Positions 1 through 14,900 of a DNA stretch of 64,000 nucleotides are shown piece by piece; the stretch's first letter is position 1, and each line of letters opens with the position of its first letter. The DNA comes from Anadara kagoshimensis. Its lineage: Eukaryota > Mollusca > Bivalvia > Arcoida > Arcidae. The notes below the pieces were generated by a model, which did not search any database, had not been told where the DNA came from, and was given only the letters and a program-made list of their open reading frames with translations. Position numbers and translations under genes: made by a program. Where the stretch lies: positions 17,278,551 to 17,342,550 of the forward strand of contig CM037873.1 of the NCBI GenBank assembly GCA_021292105.1, written 5' to 3'.

Positions 1-3000
1 CAATGCACTGGTGACAAAGTGTGTATCTGCCATGTACCTTTAGGTATGGTGCCACACACTACAGTACAAAGATGCCATAGTGTGTATCTGCCATGTACCT
101 TTAGGTATGGTGCCACAAACTACAATACAAAGGTTTCATAGTTTGTATCTGTCATGTAACTTTAGGTATGGTGCCAAACACTACAGTACAGTGGAGACAT
201 AGCGTGAATCTGACATCTTCTTTAGGTATGGTGCCACATTATTGAGTACAGTTGTGACAAAGTCTGTATCTGACATCTTCCTGTAGGCATGGTGCCACAT
301 AATGGGTACAGTGTGGATCTGACATCTTCCTTTAGGTATGGCGCCACAAAATTGGGTACATTGGAGAAGTAGTGTGTGCCTGTCATCTACCTTTATGTAT
401 GGTGCCACATAATAGGGTACAGTGGCAACATAGTGTGTATCTGCCATCTAGGTATGGTGCCACATACAACAGTGCACTGGTGACAAATTGTATCTGTCAT
501 GTACCTTTAGGTATGGTGCTACACACTACAGTACAAAGATGCCATAGTGTGTATCTGCCATGTACCTTTAGGTATGGTGCCACACACTACAGTACAAAGA
601 TGTCATAGTGTGTATCTGTGATGTAACTTTTGATATGGTGCCACATTCTACAGTACAGTGGCAACATAGTGTGTATCTGCCATCTACCTATACGTATGGT
701 GCCACATACAACAGTGCACTGGTGACAAAGTGTGTATCTGCCATGTACCTTTAGGTATGGTGCCACACACTACAGTACAAAGATGCCATAGTGTGTATCT
801 GCCATGTACCTTTAGGTATGGTGCCACACACTAGAATACAAAGGTGTCATAGTTTGTATCTGTCATGTAACTTTAGGTATGGTACCAAACACTACAGTAC
901 AGTGGAGACATAGCGTGAATCTGACATCTTCTTTAGGTATGGTGCCACATTATTGAGTACAGTTGTGACAAAGTCTGTATCTGACATCTTCCTGTAGGCA
1001 TGGTGCCACATAATGGGTACAGTGGTTACAAAGTGTGTATCTGACATCTTCCTTTAGGTATGGTGCCACAAAATTGGGTACATTGGAGAAGTAGTGTGTA
1101 CCTGTCATCTACCTTTAGGTATGGTGCCACATAATGGGGTACAGTGTTGACATATTGTGTATCTGACATCTGTCTAGTTTGGTGCCACATTATTGAGTAT
1201 GGTGGTAACAAAGTGTGTATCTGACATCTTCCTTTAGGTATGATACCACATAATAGAGTACAGTTGTGACAAAGTGTGTATCTGACATCTTCGTTTAGGT
1301 ATGGTGCCACATACTACAGTACAGTGGCAATGCAGTGTGTATCTGCTATATTGCTTTAGGTAGGTGCCACATAATAGGGTACAGTTGTGACAAAGTGTGC
1401 ATCTGACATCATCCTTTAGGTATGGTGCCACCTACAATAGTGCACTGGTGACAGTGTGTATCTGTCATGTACCTTTAGGTATGGTGCCACTTTCTACAGT
1501 ACAGTGGCAACATAGTTTGTATCTGCCATCCACCTATAGGTATGGTGCCACATACAACAGTGCACTGGTGACAAAGTGTGTATCTGCCATGTACCTTTAG
1601 GTATGGTGCCACACACTACAGTACAAAGATGCCATAGTGTGTATCTGCCATGTACCTTTAGGTATGGTGCAACACAATACAATACAAAGGTGTCATAGTT
1701 TGTATCTGTCATGTAACTTTAGGTATGGTGCCACACACTACAATACAAAGGTGTCATAGTTTGTGTCTGTCATGTAACTTTAGGTATGGTGCCACACACT
1801 ACAATACAAAGGTGTCATAGTTTGTATCTGTCATGTAACTTTAGGTATGGTGCCAAACACTACAGTACAAAGATGCCATAATGTGTATCTGCCATGTACC
1901 TTAAGGTATGGTGCCACACACTACAGTACAAAGTTGTCAGTGTGTATCTGTCATGTAACTTTAGGTATGGTGCCACATTCTACAGTACAGTGGCAACATA
2001 GTGTGTATCTGCCATCTACCTATAGGTATGGTGCCACATACAACAGTGCACTGGTGACAAAGTGTGTATCTGTCATGTACCTTTAGGTATGGTGCCACAC
2101 ACTACTGTACAAAGATGCCATAGTGTGTATCTGCCATGTACCTTTAGGTATGGTGCCACACACTACAGTACAAAGATGCCATAGTGTGTATCTGCCATGT
2201 ACCTTTAGGTATGGTGCCACACACTAGAATACAAAGGTGTCATAGTTTGTATCTGTCATGTAACTTTAGGTATGGTGCCAAACACTACAGTACAGTGGAG
2301 ACATAGCGTGAATCTGACATCTTCTTTAGGTATGGTGCCACATTATTGAGTACAGTTGTGACAAAGTCTGTATCTGACATCTTCCTGTAGGCATGGTGCC
2401 ACATAATGGGTACAGTGGTTACAAAGTGTGGATCTTACATCTTCCTTTAGGTATGGCGCCACAAAATTGGGTACATTGGAGAAGTAGTGTGTACCTGTCA
2501 TCTACCTTTAGGTATGGTGCCACATAATAGGGTACAGTGGCAACATAGTGTGTATCTGCCATCTAGGTATGGTGCCACATACAACAGTGCACTGGTGACA
2601 AATTGTATCTGTCATGTACCTTTAGGTATGGTGCCACACACTACAGTACAAAGATGCCATAGTGTGTATCTGCCATGTACCTTTAGGTATGGTGCCACAC
2701 ACTACAGTACAAAGATGTCATAGTGTGTATCTGTGATGTAACTTTTGATATGGTGCCACATTCTACAGTACAGTGGCAACATAGTGTGTATCTGCCATTT
2801 ACCTATATGTATGGTGCCACATACAACAGTGCACTGGTGACAAAGTGTGTATCTGCCATGTACCTTTAGGTATGGTGCCACACACTAGAATACAAAGGTG
2901 TCATAGTTTGTATCTGTCATGTAACTTTAGGTATGGTGCCAAACACTACAGTACAGTGGAGACATAGCGTGAATCTGACATCTTCTTTAGGTATGGTGCC

Positions 3001-6000
3001 ACATTATTGAGTACAGTTGTGACAAAGTCTGTATCTGACATCTTCCTGTAGGCATGGTGCCACATAATGGGTACAGTGGTTACAAAGTGTGTATCTGACA
3101 TCTTCCTTTAGGTATGGTGCCACAAAATTGGGTACATTGGAGAAGTAGTGTGTACCTGTCATCTACCTTTAGGTATGGTGCCACATAATGGGGTACAGTG
3201 GTGACATATTGTGTATCTGACATCTGTCTAGTTTGGTGCCACATTATTGAGTATGGTGGTAACAAAGTGTGTATCTGACATCTTCCTTTAGGTATGATAC
3301 CACATAATAGAGTACAGTTGTGACAAAGTGTGTATCTGACATCTTCGTTTAGGTATGGTGCCACATACTACAGTACAGTGGCAATGCAGTGTGTATCTGC
3401 TATATTGCTTTAGGTAGGTGCCACATAATAGGGTACAGTTGTGACAAAGTGTGCATCTGACATCATCCTTTAGGTATGGTGCCACATACAATAGTGCACT
3501 GGTGACAGTGTGTATCTGTCATGTACCTTTAGGTATGGTGCCACTTTCTACAGTACAGTGGCAACATAGTTTGTATCTGCCATCCACCTATAGGTATGGT
3601 GCCACATACAACAGTGCACTGGTGACAAAGTGTGTATCTGCCATGTATGGTGCAACACAATACAATACAAAGGTGTCATAGTTTGTATCTGTCATGTAAC
3701 TTTAGGTATGGTGCCACACACTACAATACAAAGGTGTCATAGTTTGTGTCTGTCATGTAACTTTAGGTATGGTGCCACACACTACAATACAAAGGTGTCA
3801 TAGTTTGTATCTGTCATGTAACTTTAGGTATGGTGCCAAACACTACAGTACAAAGATGCCATAATGTGTATCTGCCATGTACCTTAAGGTATGGTGCCAC
3901 ACACTACAGTACAAAGTTGTCAGTGTGTATCTGTCATGTAACTTTAGGTATGGTGCCACATTCTACAGTACAGTGGCAACATAGTGTGTATCTGCCATCT
4001 ACCTATAGGTATGGTGCCACATACAACAGTGCACTGGTGACAAACTGTGTATCTGTCATGTACCTTTAGGTATGGTGCCACACACTACAGTACAAAGATG
4101 CCATAGTGTGTATCTGCCATGTACCTTTAGGTATGGTGCCACACACTACAGTACAAAGTTGTCATAGTGTGTATCTGACATCTTCTTTTAGGTATGGTGC
4201 CACATTCTACACTACAGTGGCAACATAGTGTGTATCTGCCACCTTCCTATAGGTATGGTGCCACATACAACAATGCACTGGTGACAAAGTGTGTATCTGC
4301 CATGTACCTTTAGGTATGGTGCCACACACTACAGTACAAAGATGCCATAGTGTGTATCTGTCATGTAACTTTAGGTATGGTGCCAAACACTACAGTACAG
4401 TGGAGACATAGCGTGAATCTGACATCTTCTTTAGGTATGGTGCCACATTATTGAGTACAGTTGTGACAAAGTCTGTATCTGACATCTTCCTGTAGGCATG
4501 GTGCCACATAATGGGTACAGTGTGGATCTGACATCTTCCTTTAGGTATGGCGCCACAAAATTGGGTACATTGGAGAAGTAGTGTGTGCCTGTCATCTACC
4601 TTTAGGTATGGTGCCACATAATAGGGTACAGTGGCAACATAGTGTGTATCTGCCATCTAGGTATGGTGCCACATACAACAGTGCAATGGTGACAAATTGT
4701 ATCTGTCATGTACCTTTAGGTATGGTGCCACACACTACAGTACAAAGATGCCATAGTGTGTATCTGCCATGTACCTTTAGGTATGGTGCCACACACTACA
4801 GTACAAAGATGTCATAGTGTGTATCTGTGATGTAACTTTTGATATGGTGCCACATTCTACAGTACAGTGGCAACATAGTGTGTATCTGCCATCTACCTAT
4901 ATGTATGGTGCCACATACAACAGTGCACTGGTGACAAAGTGTGTATCTGCCATGTACCTTTAGGTATGGTGCCACACACTAGAATACAAAGGTGTCATAG
5001 TTTGTATCTGTCATGTAACTTTAGGTATGGTGCCAAACACTACAGTACAGTGGAGACATAGCGTGAATCTGACATCTTCTTTAGGTATGGTGCCACATTA
5101 TTGAGTACAGTTGTGACAAAGTCTGTATCTGACATCTTCCTGTAGGCATGGTGCCACATAATGGGTACAGTGGTTACAAAGTGTGTATCTGACATCTTCC
5201 TTTAGGTATGGTGCCACAAAATTGGGTACATTGGAGAAGTAGTGTGTACCTGTCATCTACCTTTAGGTATGGTGCCACATAATGGGGTACAGTGGTGACA
5301 TATGTGTATCTGACATCTATCTAGTTTGGTGCCACATTATTGAGTATGGTGGTAACAAAGTGTGTATCTGACATCTTCCTTTAGGTATGATACCACATAA
5401 TAGAGTACAGTTGTGACAAAGTGTGTATCTGACATCTTCGTTTAGGTATGGTGCCACATACTACAGTACAGTGGCAACGCAGTGTGTATCTGCTATATTG
5501 CTTTAGGTAGGTGCCACATAATAGGGTACAGTTGTGACAAGTGTGCATCTGACATCTTCCTTTAGGTATGGTGCCACATACAATAGTGCACTGGTGACAA
5601 AGTGTGTATCTGTCATGTACCTTTAGGTATGGTGCCACTTTCTACAGTACAGTGGCAACATAGTTTGTATCTGCCATCCACCTATAGGTATGGTGCCACA
5701 TACAACAGTGCACTGGTGACAAAGTGTGTATCTGCCATGTACCTTTAGGTATGGTGCCACACACTACAGTACAAAGATGCCATAGTGTGTATCTGCCATG
5801 TACCTTTAGGTATGGTGCCACACACTAGAATACAAAGGTGTCATAGTTTGTATGTCATGTAAATTTAGGTATGGTGCCAAACACTACAGTACAGTGGAGA
5901 CATAGCATGAATCTGACATCTTCTTTAGGTATGGTGCCACATTATTGAGTACAGTTGTGACAAAGTCTGTATCTGACATCTTCCTGTAGGCATGGTGCCA

Positions 6001-8930
6001 CATAATGGGTACAGTGTGGATCTGACATCTTCCTTTAGGTATGGCGCCACAAAATTGGGTACATTGGAGAAGTAGTGTGTGCCTGTCATCTACCTTTAGG
6101 TATGGTGCCACATAATAGGGTACAGTGGCAACATAGTGTGTATCTGCCATCTAGGTATGGTGCCACATACAACAGTGCACTGGTGACAAATTGTATCTGT
6201 CATGTACCTTTAGGTATGGTGCCACACACTACAGTACAAAGATGCCATAGTGTGTATCTGCCATGTACCTTTAGGTATGGTGCCACACACTACAGTACAA
6301 AGATGTCATAGTGTGTATCTGTGATGTAACTTTTGATATGGTGCCACATTCTACAGTACAGTGGCAACATAGTGTGTATCTGCCATCTACCTATATGTAT
6401 GGTGCCACATACAACAGTGCACTGGTGACAAAGTGTGTATCTGCCATGTACCTTTAGGTATGGTGCCACACACTAGAATACAAAGGTGTCATAGTTTGTA
6501 TCTGTCATGTAACTTTAGGTATGGTGCCAAACACTACAGTACAGTGGAGACATAGCGTGAATCTGACATCTTCTTTAGGTATGGTGCCACATTATTGAGT
6601 ACAGTTGTGACAAAGTCTGTATCTGACATCTTCCTGTAGGCATGGTGCCACATAATGGGTACAGTGGTTACAAAGTGTGTATCTGACATCTTCCTTTAGG
6701 TATGGTGCCACAAAATTGGGTACATTGGAGAAGTAGTGTGTACCTGTCATCTACCTTTAGGTATGGTGCCACATAATGGGGTACAGTGGTGACATATTGT
6801 GTATCTGACATCTGTCTAGTTTGGTGCCACATTATTGAGTATGGTGGTAACAAAGTGTGTATCTGACATCTTCCTTTAGGTATGATACCACATAATAGAG
6901 TACAGTTGTGACAAAGTGTGTATCTGACATCTTCGTTTAGGTATGGTGCCACATACTACAGTACAGTGGCAACGCAGTCTGTATCTGCTATATTGCTTTA
7001 GGTAGGTGCCACATAATAGGGTACAGTTGTGACAAGTGTGCATCTGACATCTTCCTTTAGGTATGGTGCCACATACAATAGTGCACTGGTGACAAAGTGT
7101 GTATCTGTCATGTACCTTTAGGTATGGTGCCACTTTCTACAGTACAGTGGCAACATAGTTTGTATCTGCCATCCACCTATAGGTATGGTGCCACATACAA
7201 CAGTGCACTGGTGACAAAGTGTGTATCTGCCATGTACCTTTAGGTATGGTGCCACACACTACAGTACAAAGATGCCATAGTGTGTATCTGCCATGTACCT
7301 TTAGGTATGGTGCCACACACTAGAATACAAAGGTGTCATAGTTTGTATGTCATGTAAATTTAGGTATGGTGCCAAACACTACAGTACAGTGGAGACATAG
7401 CATGAATCTGACATCTTCTTTAGGTATGGTGCCACATTATTGAGTACAGTTGTGACAAAGTCTGTATCTGACATCTTCCTGTAGGCATGGTGCCACATAA
7501 TGGGTACAGTGGTTACAAAGTGTGGATCTTACATCTTCCTTTAGGTATGGCGCCACAAAATTGGGTACATTGGAGAAGTAGTGTGTGCCTGTCATCTACC
7601 TTTAGGTATGGTGCCACATAATAGGGTACAGTGGCAACATAGTGTGTATCTGCCATCTAGGTATGGTGCCACATACAACAGTGCACTGGTGACAAATTGT
7701 ATCTGTCATGTACCTTTAGGTATGGTGCCACACACTACAGTACAAAGATGCCATAGTGTGTATCTGCCATGAACCTTTAGGTATGGTGCCACACACTACA
7801 GTACAAAGATGTCATAGTGTGTATCTGTGATGTAACTTTTGATATGGTGCCACATTCTACAGTACAGTGGCAACATAGTGTGTATCTGCCATCTACCTAT
7901 ATGTATGGTGCCACATACAACAGTGCACTGGTGACAAAGTGTGTATCTGCCATGTACCTTTAGGTATGGTGCCACACACTAGAATACAAAGGTGTCATAG
8001 TTTGTATCTGTCATGTAACTTTAGGTATGGTGCCAAACACTACAGTACAGTGGAGACATAGCGTGAATCTGACATCTTCTTTAGGTATGGTGCCACATTA
8101 TTGAGTACAGTTGTGACAAAGTCTGTATCTGACATCTTCCTGTAGGCATGGTGCCACATAATGGGTACAGTGGTTACAAAGTGTGTATCTGACATCTTCC
8201 TTTAGGTATGATGCCACAAAATTGGGTACATTGGAGAAGTAGTGTGTACCTGTCATCTACCTTTAGGTATGGTGCCACATAATGGGGTACAGTGGTGACA
8301 TATTGTGTATCTGACATCTGTCTAGTTTGGTGCCACATTATTGAGTATGGTGGTAACAAAGTGTGTATCTGACATCTTCCTTTAGGTATGATACCACATA
8401 ATAGAGTACAGTTGTGACAAAGTGTGTATCTGACATCTTCGTTTAGGTATGGTGCCACATACTACAGTACAGTGGCAACACAGTGTGTATCTGCTATATT
8501 GCTTTAGGTAGGTGCCACATAATAGGGTACAGTTGTGACAAGTGTGCATCTGACATCTTCCTTTAGGTATGGTGCCACATACAATAGTGCACTGGTGACA
8601 AAGTGTGTATCTGTCATGTACCTTTAGGTATGGTGCCACTTTCTACAGTACAGTGGCAACATAGTTTGTATCTGCCATCCACCTATAGGTATGGTGCCAC
8701 ATACAACAGTGCACTGGTGACAAAGTGTGTATCTGCCATGTACCTTTAGGTATGGTGCCACACACTACAGTACAAAGATGCCATATTGTGTATCTGCCAT
8801 GTACCTTTAGGTATGGTGCCACACACTACAATACAAAGGTGTCATAGTTTGTATCTGTCATGTAACTTTAGGTATGGTGCCACACACTACAGTACAGTAG
8901 AGACATAGCGTGAATCTGACATCTTCTTTA
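1..8930. repeat. Satellite higher-order domain A (period about 2.1 then 1.5 kb)
   Basis: Ordered sets of monomer variants repeat as larger units. The variant in which the unit ends CATCTAGGTATGG (a shortened monomer) follows the same neighbours near 450, 2560, 4655, 6150 and 7655, giving spacings of roughly 2115, 2094, 1494 and 1506 bp. The last two units are nearly identical, differing at scattered single bases. This is the pattern expected from recent unequal crossing-over or segmental amplification of about 24-25-monomer and about 34-monomer blocks. The 2.1-kb form differs from the 1.5-kb form by a block of monomers present near 1560-2230 and 3620-4380. Confidence 0.8.
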
Positions 8931-11900
8931 GGTATGGTGCCACATTATTGAGTACAGTTGTGACAAAGTCTGTATCTGACATCTTCCTGTAGGCATGGTG
9001 CCACATAATGGGTACAGTGGTTACAAAGTGTGTATCTGACATCTTCCTGTAGGTATGGTGTCACATACTACAGTACAGTGGCAACATAGTGTGTATCTGC
9101 CATCTAGGTATAGTGCCACATACAACAATGTACTGGTGACAAATTGTATCTGTCATGTACCTTTAGATATGGTGCCACACACTACAGTACAAAGATGCCA
9201 TAGTGTGTATCTGCCATGTACCTTTAGGTATGGTGCCACACACTACAGTACAATGGCGACATAGTGTGTATCTGTCATGTACCTTTAGGTATGGTGCCAC
9301 ACACTACAGTACAAAGATGTCATAGCGTGTATCTGCCATGTACCTTGAGGTATGGTGCCACACACTACAATACAAAGGTGTCATAGTTTGTATCTGTCAT
9401 GTAACTTTAGAAATGGTGCCAAACACTACAGTACAGTGGAGACATAGCGTGAATCTGACATCTTCTTTAGGTATGGTACCACATTATTGAGTACAGTTGT
9501 GACAAAGTCTGTATCTGACATCTTCCTGTAGGCATGGTGCCACATAATGGGTACAGTGGTTACAAAGTGTGTATCTGACATCTTCCTGTAGGTATGGTGT
9601 CACATACTACAGTACAGTGGCAATGCAGTGTGTATCTGCTATATTGCTTTAGGTATGGTGCCACATAATAGGGTACAGTGGTGACAAAGTGTGTATCTGG
9701 CATCTTCTTTTAGGTATGGTGCCACATAATGGGTACAGTGGTTACAAAGTGTGTATCTGACATCTTCCTGTAGGTATGGTGTCACATACTACAGTACAGT
9801 GGCAATGCAGTGTGTATCTGCTATATTGCTTTAGGTATGGTGCCACATAATAGGGTACAGTGGTGACAAAGTGTTTATCTGACATCTTCCTTTAGGTATG
9901 GTGCCACATAATGGGGTACAGTGGTTACAAAGTGTGTATTTGACATCTTCCTTTAGATATGGTGCCATACACTACAGTAAAATGGCAACATAGTGTGTAT
10001 CTGTCATGTACCTTTAGGCATGGAGCCACACACTACAGTACAAAGGTACCACAGTGTGTATCTGTCATGTACCTTTAGGTATGGTGCCACACACTACAGT
10101 ACAAAGATGCCATAGTGTGTATCTGCCATGTACCTTTAGGTATGGTGCCATAAACTACAATACAAAGGTGTCATAGTTTGTATCTGTCATGTAACTTTAG
10201 GTATGGTGCCAAACACTACAGTACAGTGGAGACATAGCGTGAATCTGACATCTTCTTTAGTTATGGTGCCACATTATGAGTACAGTTGTGACAAAGTCTG
10301 TATCTGACATCTTCCTGTAGGCATGGTGCCACATAATGGGTACAGTGTGGATCTGACATCTTCCTTTAGGTATGGCGCCACAAAATTGGGTACATTGGAG
10401 AAGTAGTGTGTACCTGTCATCTACCTTTAGGTATGGTGCCACATAATAGGGTACAGTGGCAACATAGTGTGTATCTGCCATTTAGGTATGGTGCCGCATA
10501 CAACAGTGCACTGGTGACAAATTGTATCTGTCATGTACCTTTAGGTATGGTGCCACACACTACAGTACAAAGATGCCATAGTGTGTATCTGCCATGTACC
10601 TTTAGGTATGGTGCCACACACTACAGTACAAAGATGTCAGTGTGTATCTGTGATGTAACTTTTGATATGGTGCCACATTCTACAGTACAGTGGCAACATA
10701 GTGTGTATCTGCCATCTACCTATACGTATGGTGCCACATACAACAGTGCACTGGTGACAAATTGTGTATCTGCCATGTACCTTTAGGTATGGTGCCACAC
10801 ACTACAGTACAAAGATGCCATAGTGTGTATCTGCCATGTACCTTTAGGTATGGTGCCACACACTAGAATACAAAGGTGTCATAGTTTGTATCTGTCATGT
10901 AACTTTAGGTATGGTGCCAAACACTACAGTACAGTGGAGACATAGCGTGAATCTGACATCTTCTTTAGGTATGGTGCCACAATATTAAGTACAGTGGTGA
11001 CAAAGTGTGTATCTGACATCTTCCTTTAGGTATGGTGCCACATAATGGGGTACAGTGGTTACAAAGTGTGTATTTGACATCTTCCTTTAGATATGGTGCC
11101 ATACACTACAGTACAATGGCAACATAGTGTGTATCTGTCATGTACCTTTAGGCATGGAGCCACACACTACAGTACAAAGGTACCACAGTGTGTATCTGTC
11201 ATGTACCTTTTGATATGGTGCCACATAATACAGTACAGTGGTGACAGTTTGTATCTGTCTCACATTCTACAGTACAGTGGCAACATAGTGTGTATCTGCC
11301 ATCTACCTATAGGTATGGTGCCAAATACAACAGTGCACTGGTGACAAAGTGTATCTGTCATGTACCTTTAGGTATGGTGCCACACACTACAGTACAAAGA
11401 TGCCATAGTGTGATCTGCCATGTACCTTTAGGTATGGTGCCACACACTACAGTACAAAGTTGTCATAGTGTGTATCTGTCATGTAACTTTAGGTATGGTG
11501 CCACATTCTACAGTACAGTGGCAAGATAGTGTGTATCTGCCATCTACCTATAGGTATGGTGCCACATACATGACATACAACAGTGCACTGGTGACAAAGT
11601 GTGTATCTGTTATGTACCTTTAGGTATGGTGCCACACACTACAGTACAAAGATGTCATAGCATGTATCTGCCATGTACCTTGAGGTATGGTGCCACACAC
11701 TACAATACAAAGGTGTCATAGTTTGTATCTGTCATGTAACTTTAGAAATGGTGCCAAACACTACAGTACAGTGGAGACATAGCGTGAATCTGACATCTTC
11801 TTTAGGTATGGTACCACATTATTGAGTACAGTTGTGACAAAGTCTGTATCTGACATCTTCCTGTAGGCATGGTGCCACATAATGGGTACAGTGGTTACAA

Positions 11901-14900
11901 AGTGTGTATCTGACATCTTCCTGTAGGTATGGTGTCACATACTACAGTACAGTGGCAATGCAGTGTGTATCTGCTATATTGCTTTAGGTATGGTGCCACA
12001 TAATAGGGTACAGTGGTGACAAAGTGTGTATCTGGCATCTTCTTTTAGGTATGGTGCCACATAATGGGTACAGTGGTTACAAAGTGTGTATCTGACATCT
12101 TCCTGTAGGTATGGTGTCACATACTACAGTACAGTGGCAATGCAGTGTGTATCTGCTATATTGCTTTAGGTATGGTGCCACATAATAGGGTACAGTGGTG
12201 ACAAAGTGTTTATCTGACATCTTCCTTTAGGTATGGTGCCACATAATGGGGTACAGTGGTTACAAAGTGTGTATTTGACATCTTCCTTTAGATATGGTGC
12301 CATACACTACAGTAAAATGGCAACATAGTGTGTATCTGTCATGTACCTTTAGGCATGGAGCCACACACTACAGTACAAAGGTACCACAGTGTGTATCTGT
12401 CATGTACCTTTAGGTATGGTGCCACACACTACAGTACAAAGATGCCATAGTGTGTATCTGCCATGTACCTTTAGGTATGGTGCCATAAACTACAATACAA
12501 AGGTGTCATAGTTTGTATCTGTCATGTAACTTTAGGTATGGTGCCAAACACTACAGTACAGTGGAGACATAGCGTGAATCTGACATCTTCTTTAGGTATG
12601 GTGCCACATTATTGAGTACAGTTGTGACAAAGTCTGTATCTGACATCTTCCTGTAGGCATGGTGCCACATAATGGGTACAGTGTGGATCTGACATCTTCC
12701 TTTAGGTATGGCGCCACAAAATTGGGTACATTGGAGAAGTAGTGTGTACCTGTCATCTACCTTTAGGTATGGTGCCACATAATAGGGTACAGTGGCAACA
12801 TAGTGTGTATCTGCCATTTAGGTATGGTGCCACATACAACAGTGCACTGGTGACAAATTGTATCTGTCATGTACCTTTAGGTATGGTGCCACACTACAGT
12901 ACAAAGATGCCATAGTGTGTATCTGCCATGTACCTTTAGGTATGGTGCCACACACTACAGTACAAAGATGTCAGTGTGTATCTGTGATGTAACTTTTGAT
13001 ATGGTGCCACATTCTACAGTACAGTGGCAACATAATCAGATAGTGTGTATCTGCCATCTACCTATACGTATGGTGCCACATACAACAGTGCACTGGTGAC
13101 AAATTGTGTATCTGCCATGTACCTTTAGGTATGGTGCCACACACTACAGTACAAAGATGCCATAGTGTGTATCTGCCATGTACCTTTAGGTATGGTGCCA
13201 CACACTAGAATACAAAGGTGTCATAGTTTGTATCTGTCATGTAACTTTAGGTATGGTGCCAAACACTACAGTACAGTGGAGACATAGCGTGAATCTGACA
13301 TCTTCTTTAGGTATGGTGCCACAATATTAAGTACAGTGGTGACAAAGTGTGTATCTGACATCTTCCTTTAGGTATGGTGCCACATAATGGGGTACAGTGG
13401 TTACAAAGTGTGTATTTGACATCTTCCTTTAGATATGGTGCCATACACTACAGTACAATGGCAACATAGTGTGTATCTGTCATGTACCTTTAGGCATGGA
13501 GCCACACACTACAGTACAAAGGTACCACAGTGTGTATCTGTCATGTACCTTTTGATATGGTGCCACATAATACAGTACAGTGGTGACAGTTTGTATCTGT
13601 CTCACATTCTACAGTACAGTGGCAACATAGTGTGTATCTGCCATCTACCTATAGGTATGGTGCCAAATACAACAGTGCACTGGTGACAAAGTGTATCTGT
13701 CATGTACCTTTAGGTATGGTGCCACACACTACAGTACAAAGATGCCATAGTGTGATCTGCCATGTACCTTTAGGTATGGTGCCACACACTACAGTACAAA
13801 GTTGTCATAGTGTGTATCTGTCATGTAACTTTAGGTATGGTGCCACATTCTACAGTACAGTGGCAAGATAGTGTGTATCTGCCATCTACCTATAGGTATG
13901 GTGCCACATACATGACATACAACAGTGCACTGGTGACAAAGTGTGTATCTGTTATGTACCTTTAGGTATGGTGCCACACACTACAGTACAAAGATGTCAT
14001 AGCGTGTATCTGCCATGTACCTTGAGGTATGGTGCCACACACTACAATACAAAGGTGTCATAGTTTGTATCTGTCATGTAACTTTAGAAATGGTGCCAAA
14101 CACTACAGTACAGTGGAGACATAGCGTGAATCTGACATCTTCTTTAGGTATGGTACCACATTATTGAGTACAGTTGTGACAAAGTCTGTATCTGACATCT
14201 TCCTGTAGGCATGGTGCCACATAATGGGTACAGTGGTTACAAAGTGTGTATCTGACATCTTCCTGTAGGTATGGTGTCACATACTACAGTACAGTGGCAA
14301 TGCAGTGTGTATCTGCTATATTGCTTTAGGTATGGTGCCACATAATAGGGTACAGTGGTGACAAAGTGTGTATCTGGCATCTTCTTTTAGGTATGGTGCC
14401 ACATAATGGGTACAGTGGTTACAAAGTGTGTATCTGACATCTTCCTGTAGGTATGGTGTCACATACTACAGTACAGTGGCAATGCAGTGTGTATCTGCTA
14501 TATTGCTTTAGGTATGGTGCCACATAATAGGGTACAGTGGTGACAAAGTGTTTATCTGACATCTTCCTTTAGGTATGGTGCCACATAATGGGGTACAGTG
14601 GTTACAAAGTGTGTATTTGACATCTTCCTTTAGATATGGTGCCATACACTACAGTAAAATGGCAACATAGTGTGTATCTGTCATGTACCTTTAGGCATGG
14701 AGCCACACACTACAGTACAAAGGTACCACAATGTGTATCTGTCATGTACCTTTAGGTATGGTGCCACACACTATAGTACAAAGATGCCATAGTGTGTATC
14801 TGCCATGTACCTTTAGGTATGGTGCCATAAACTACAATACAAAGGTGTCATAGTTTGTATCTGTCATGTAACTTTAGGTATGGTGCCAAACACTACAGTA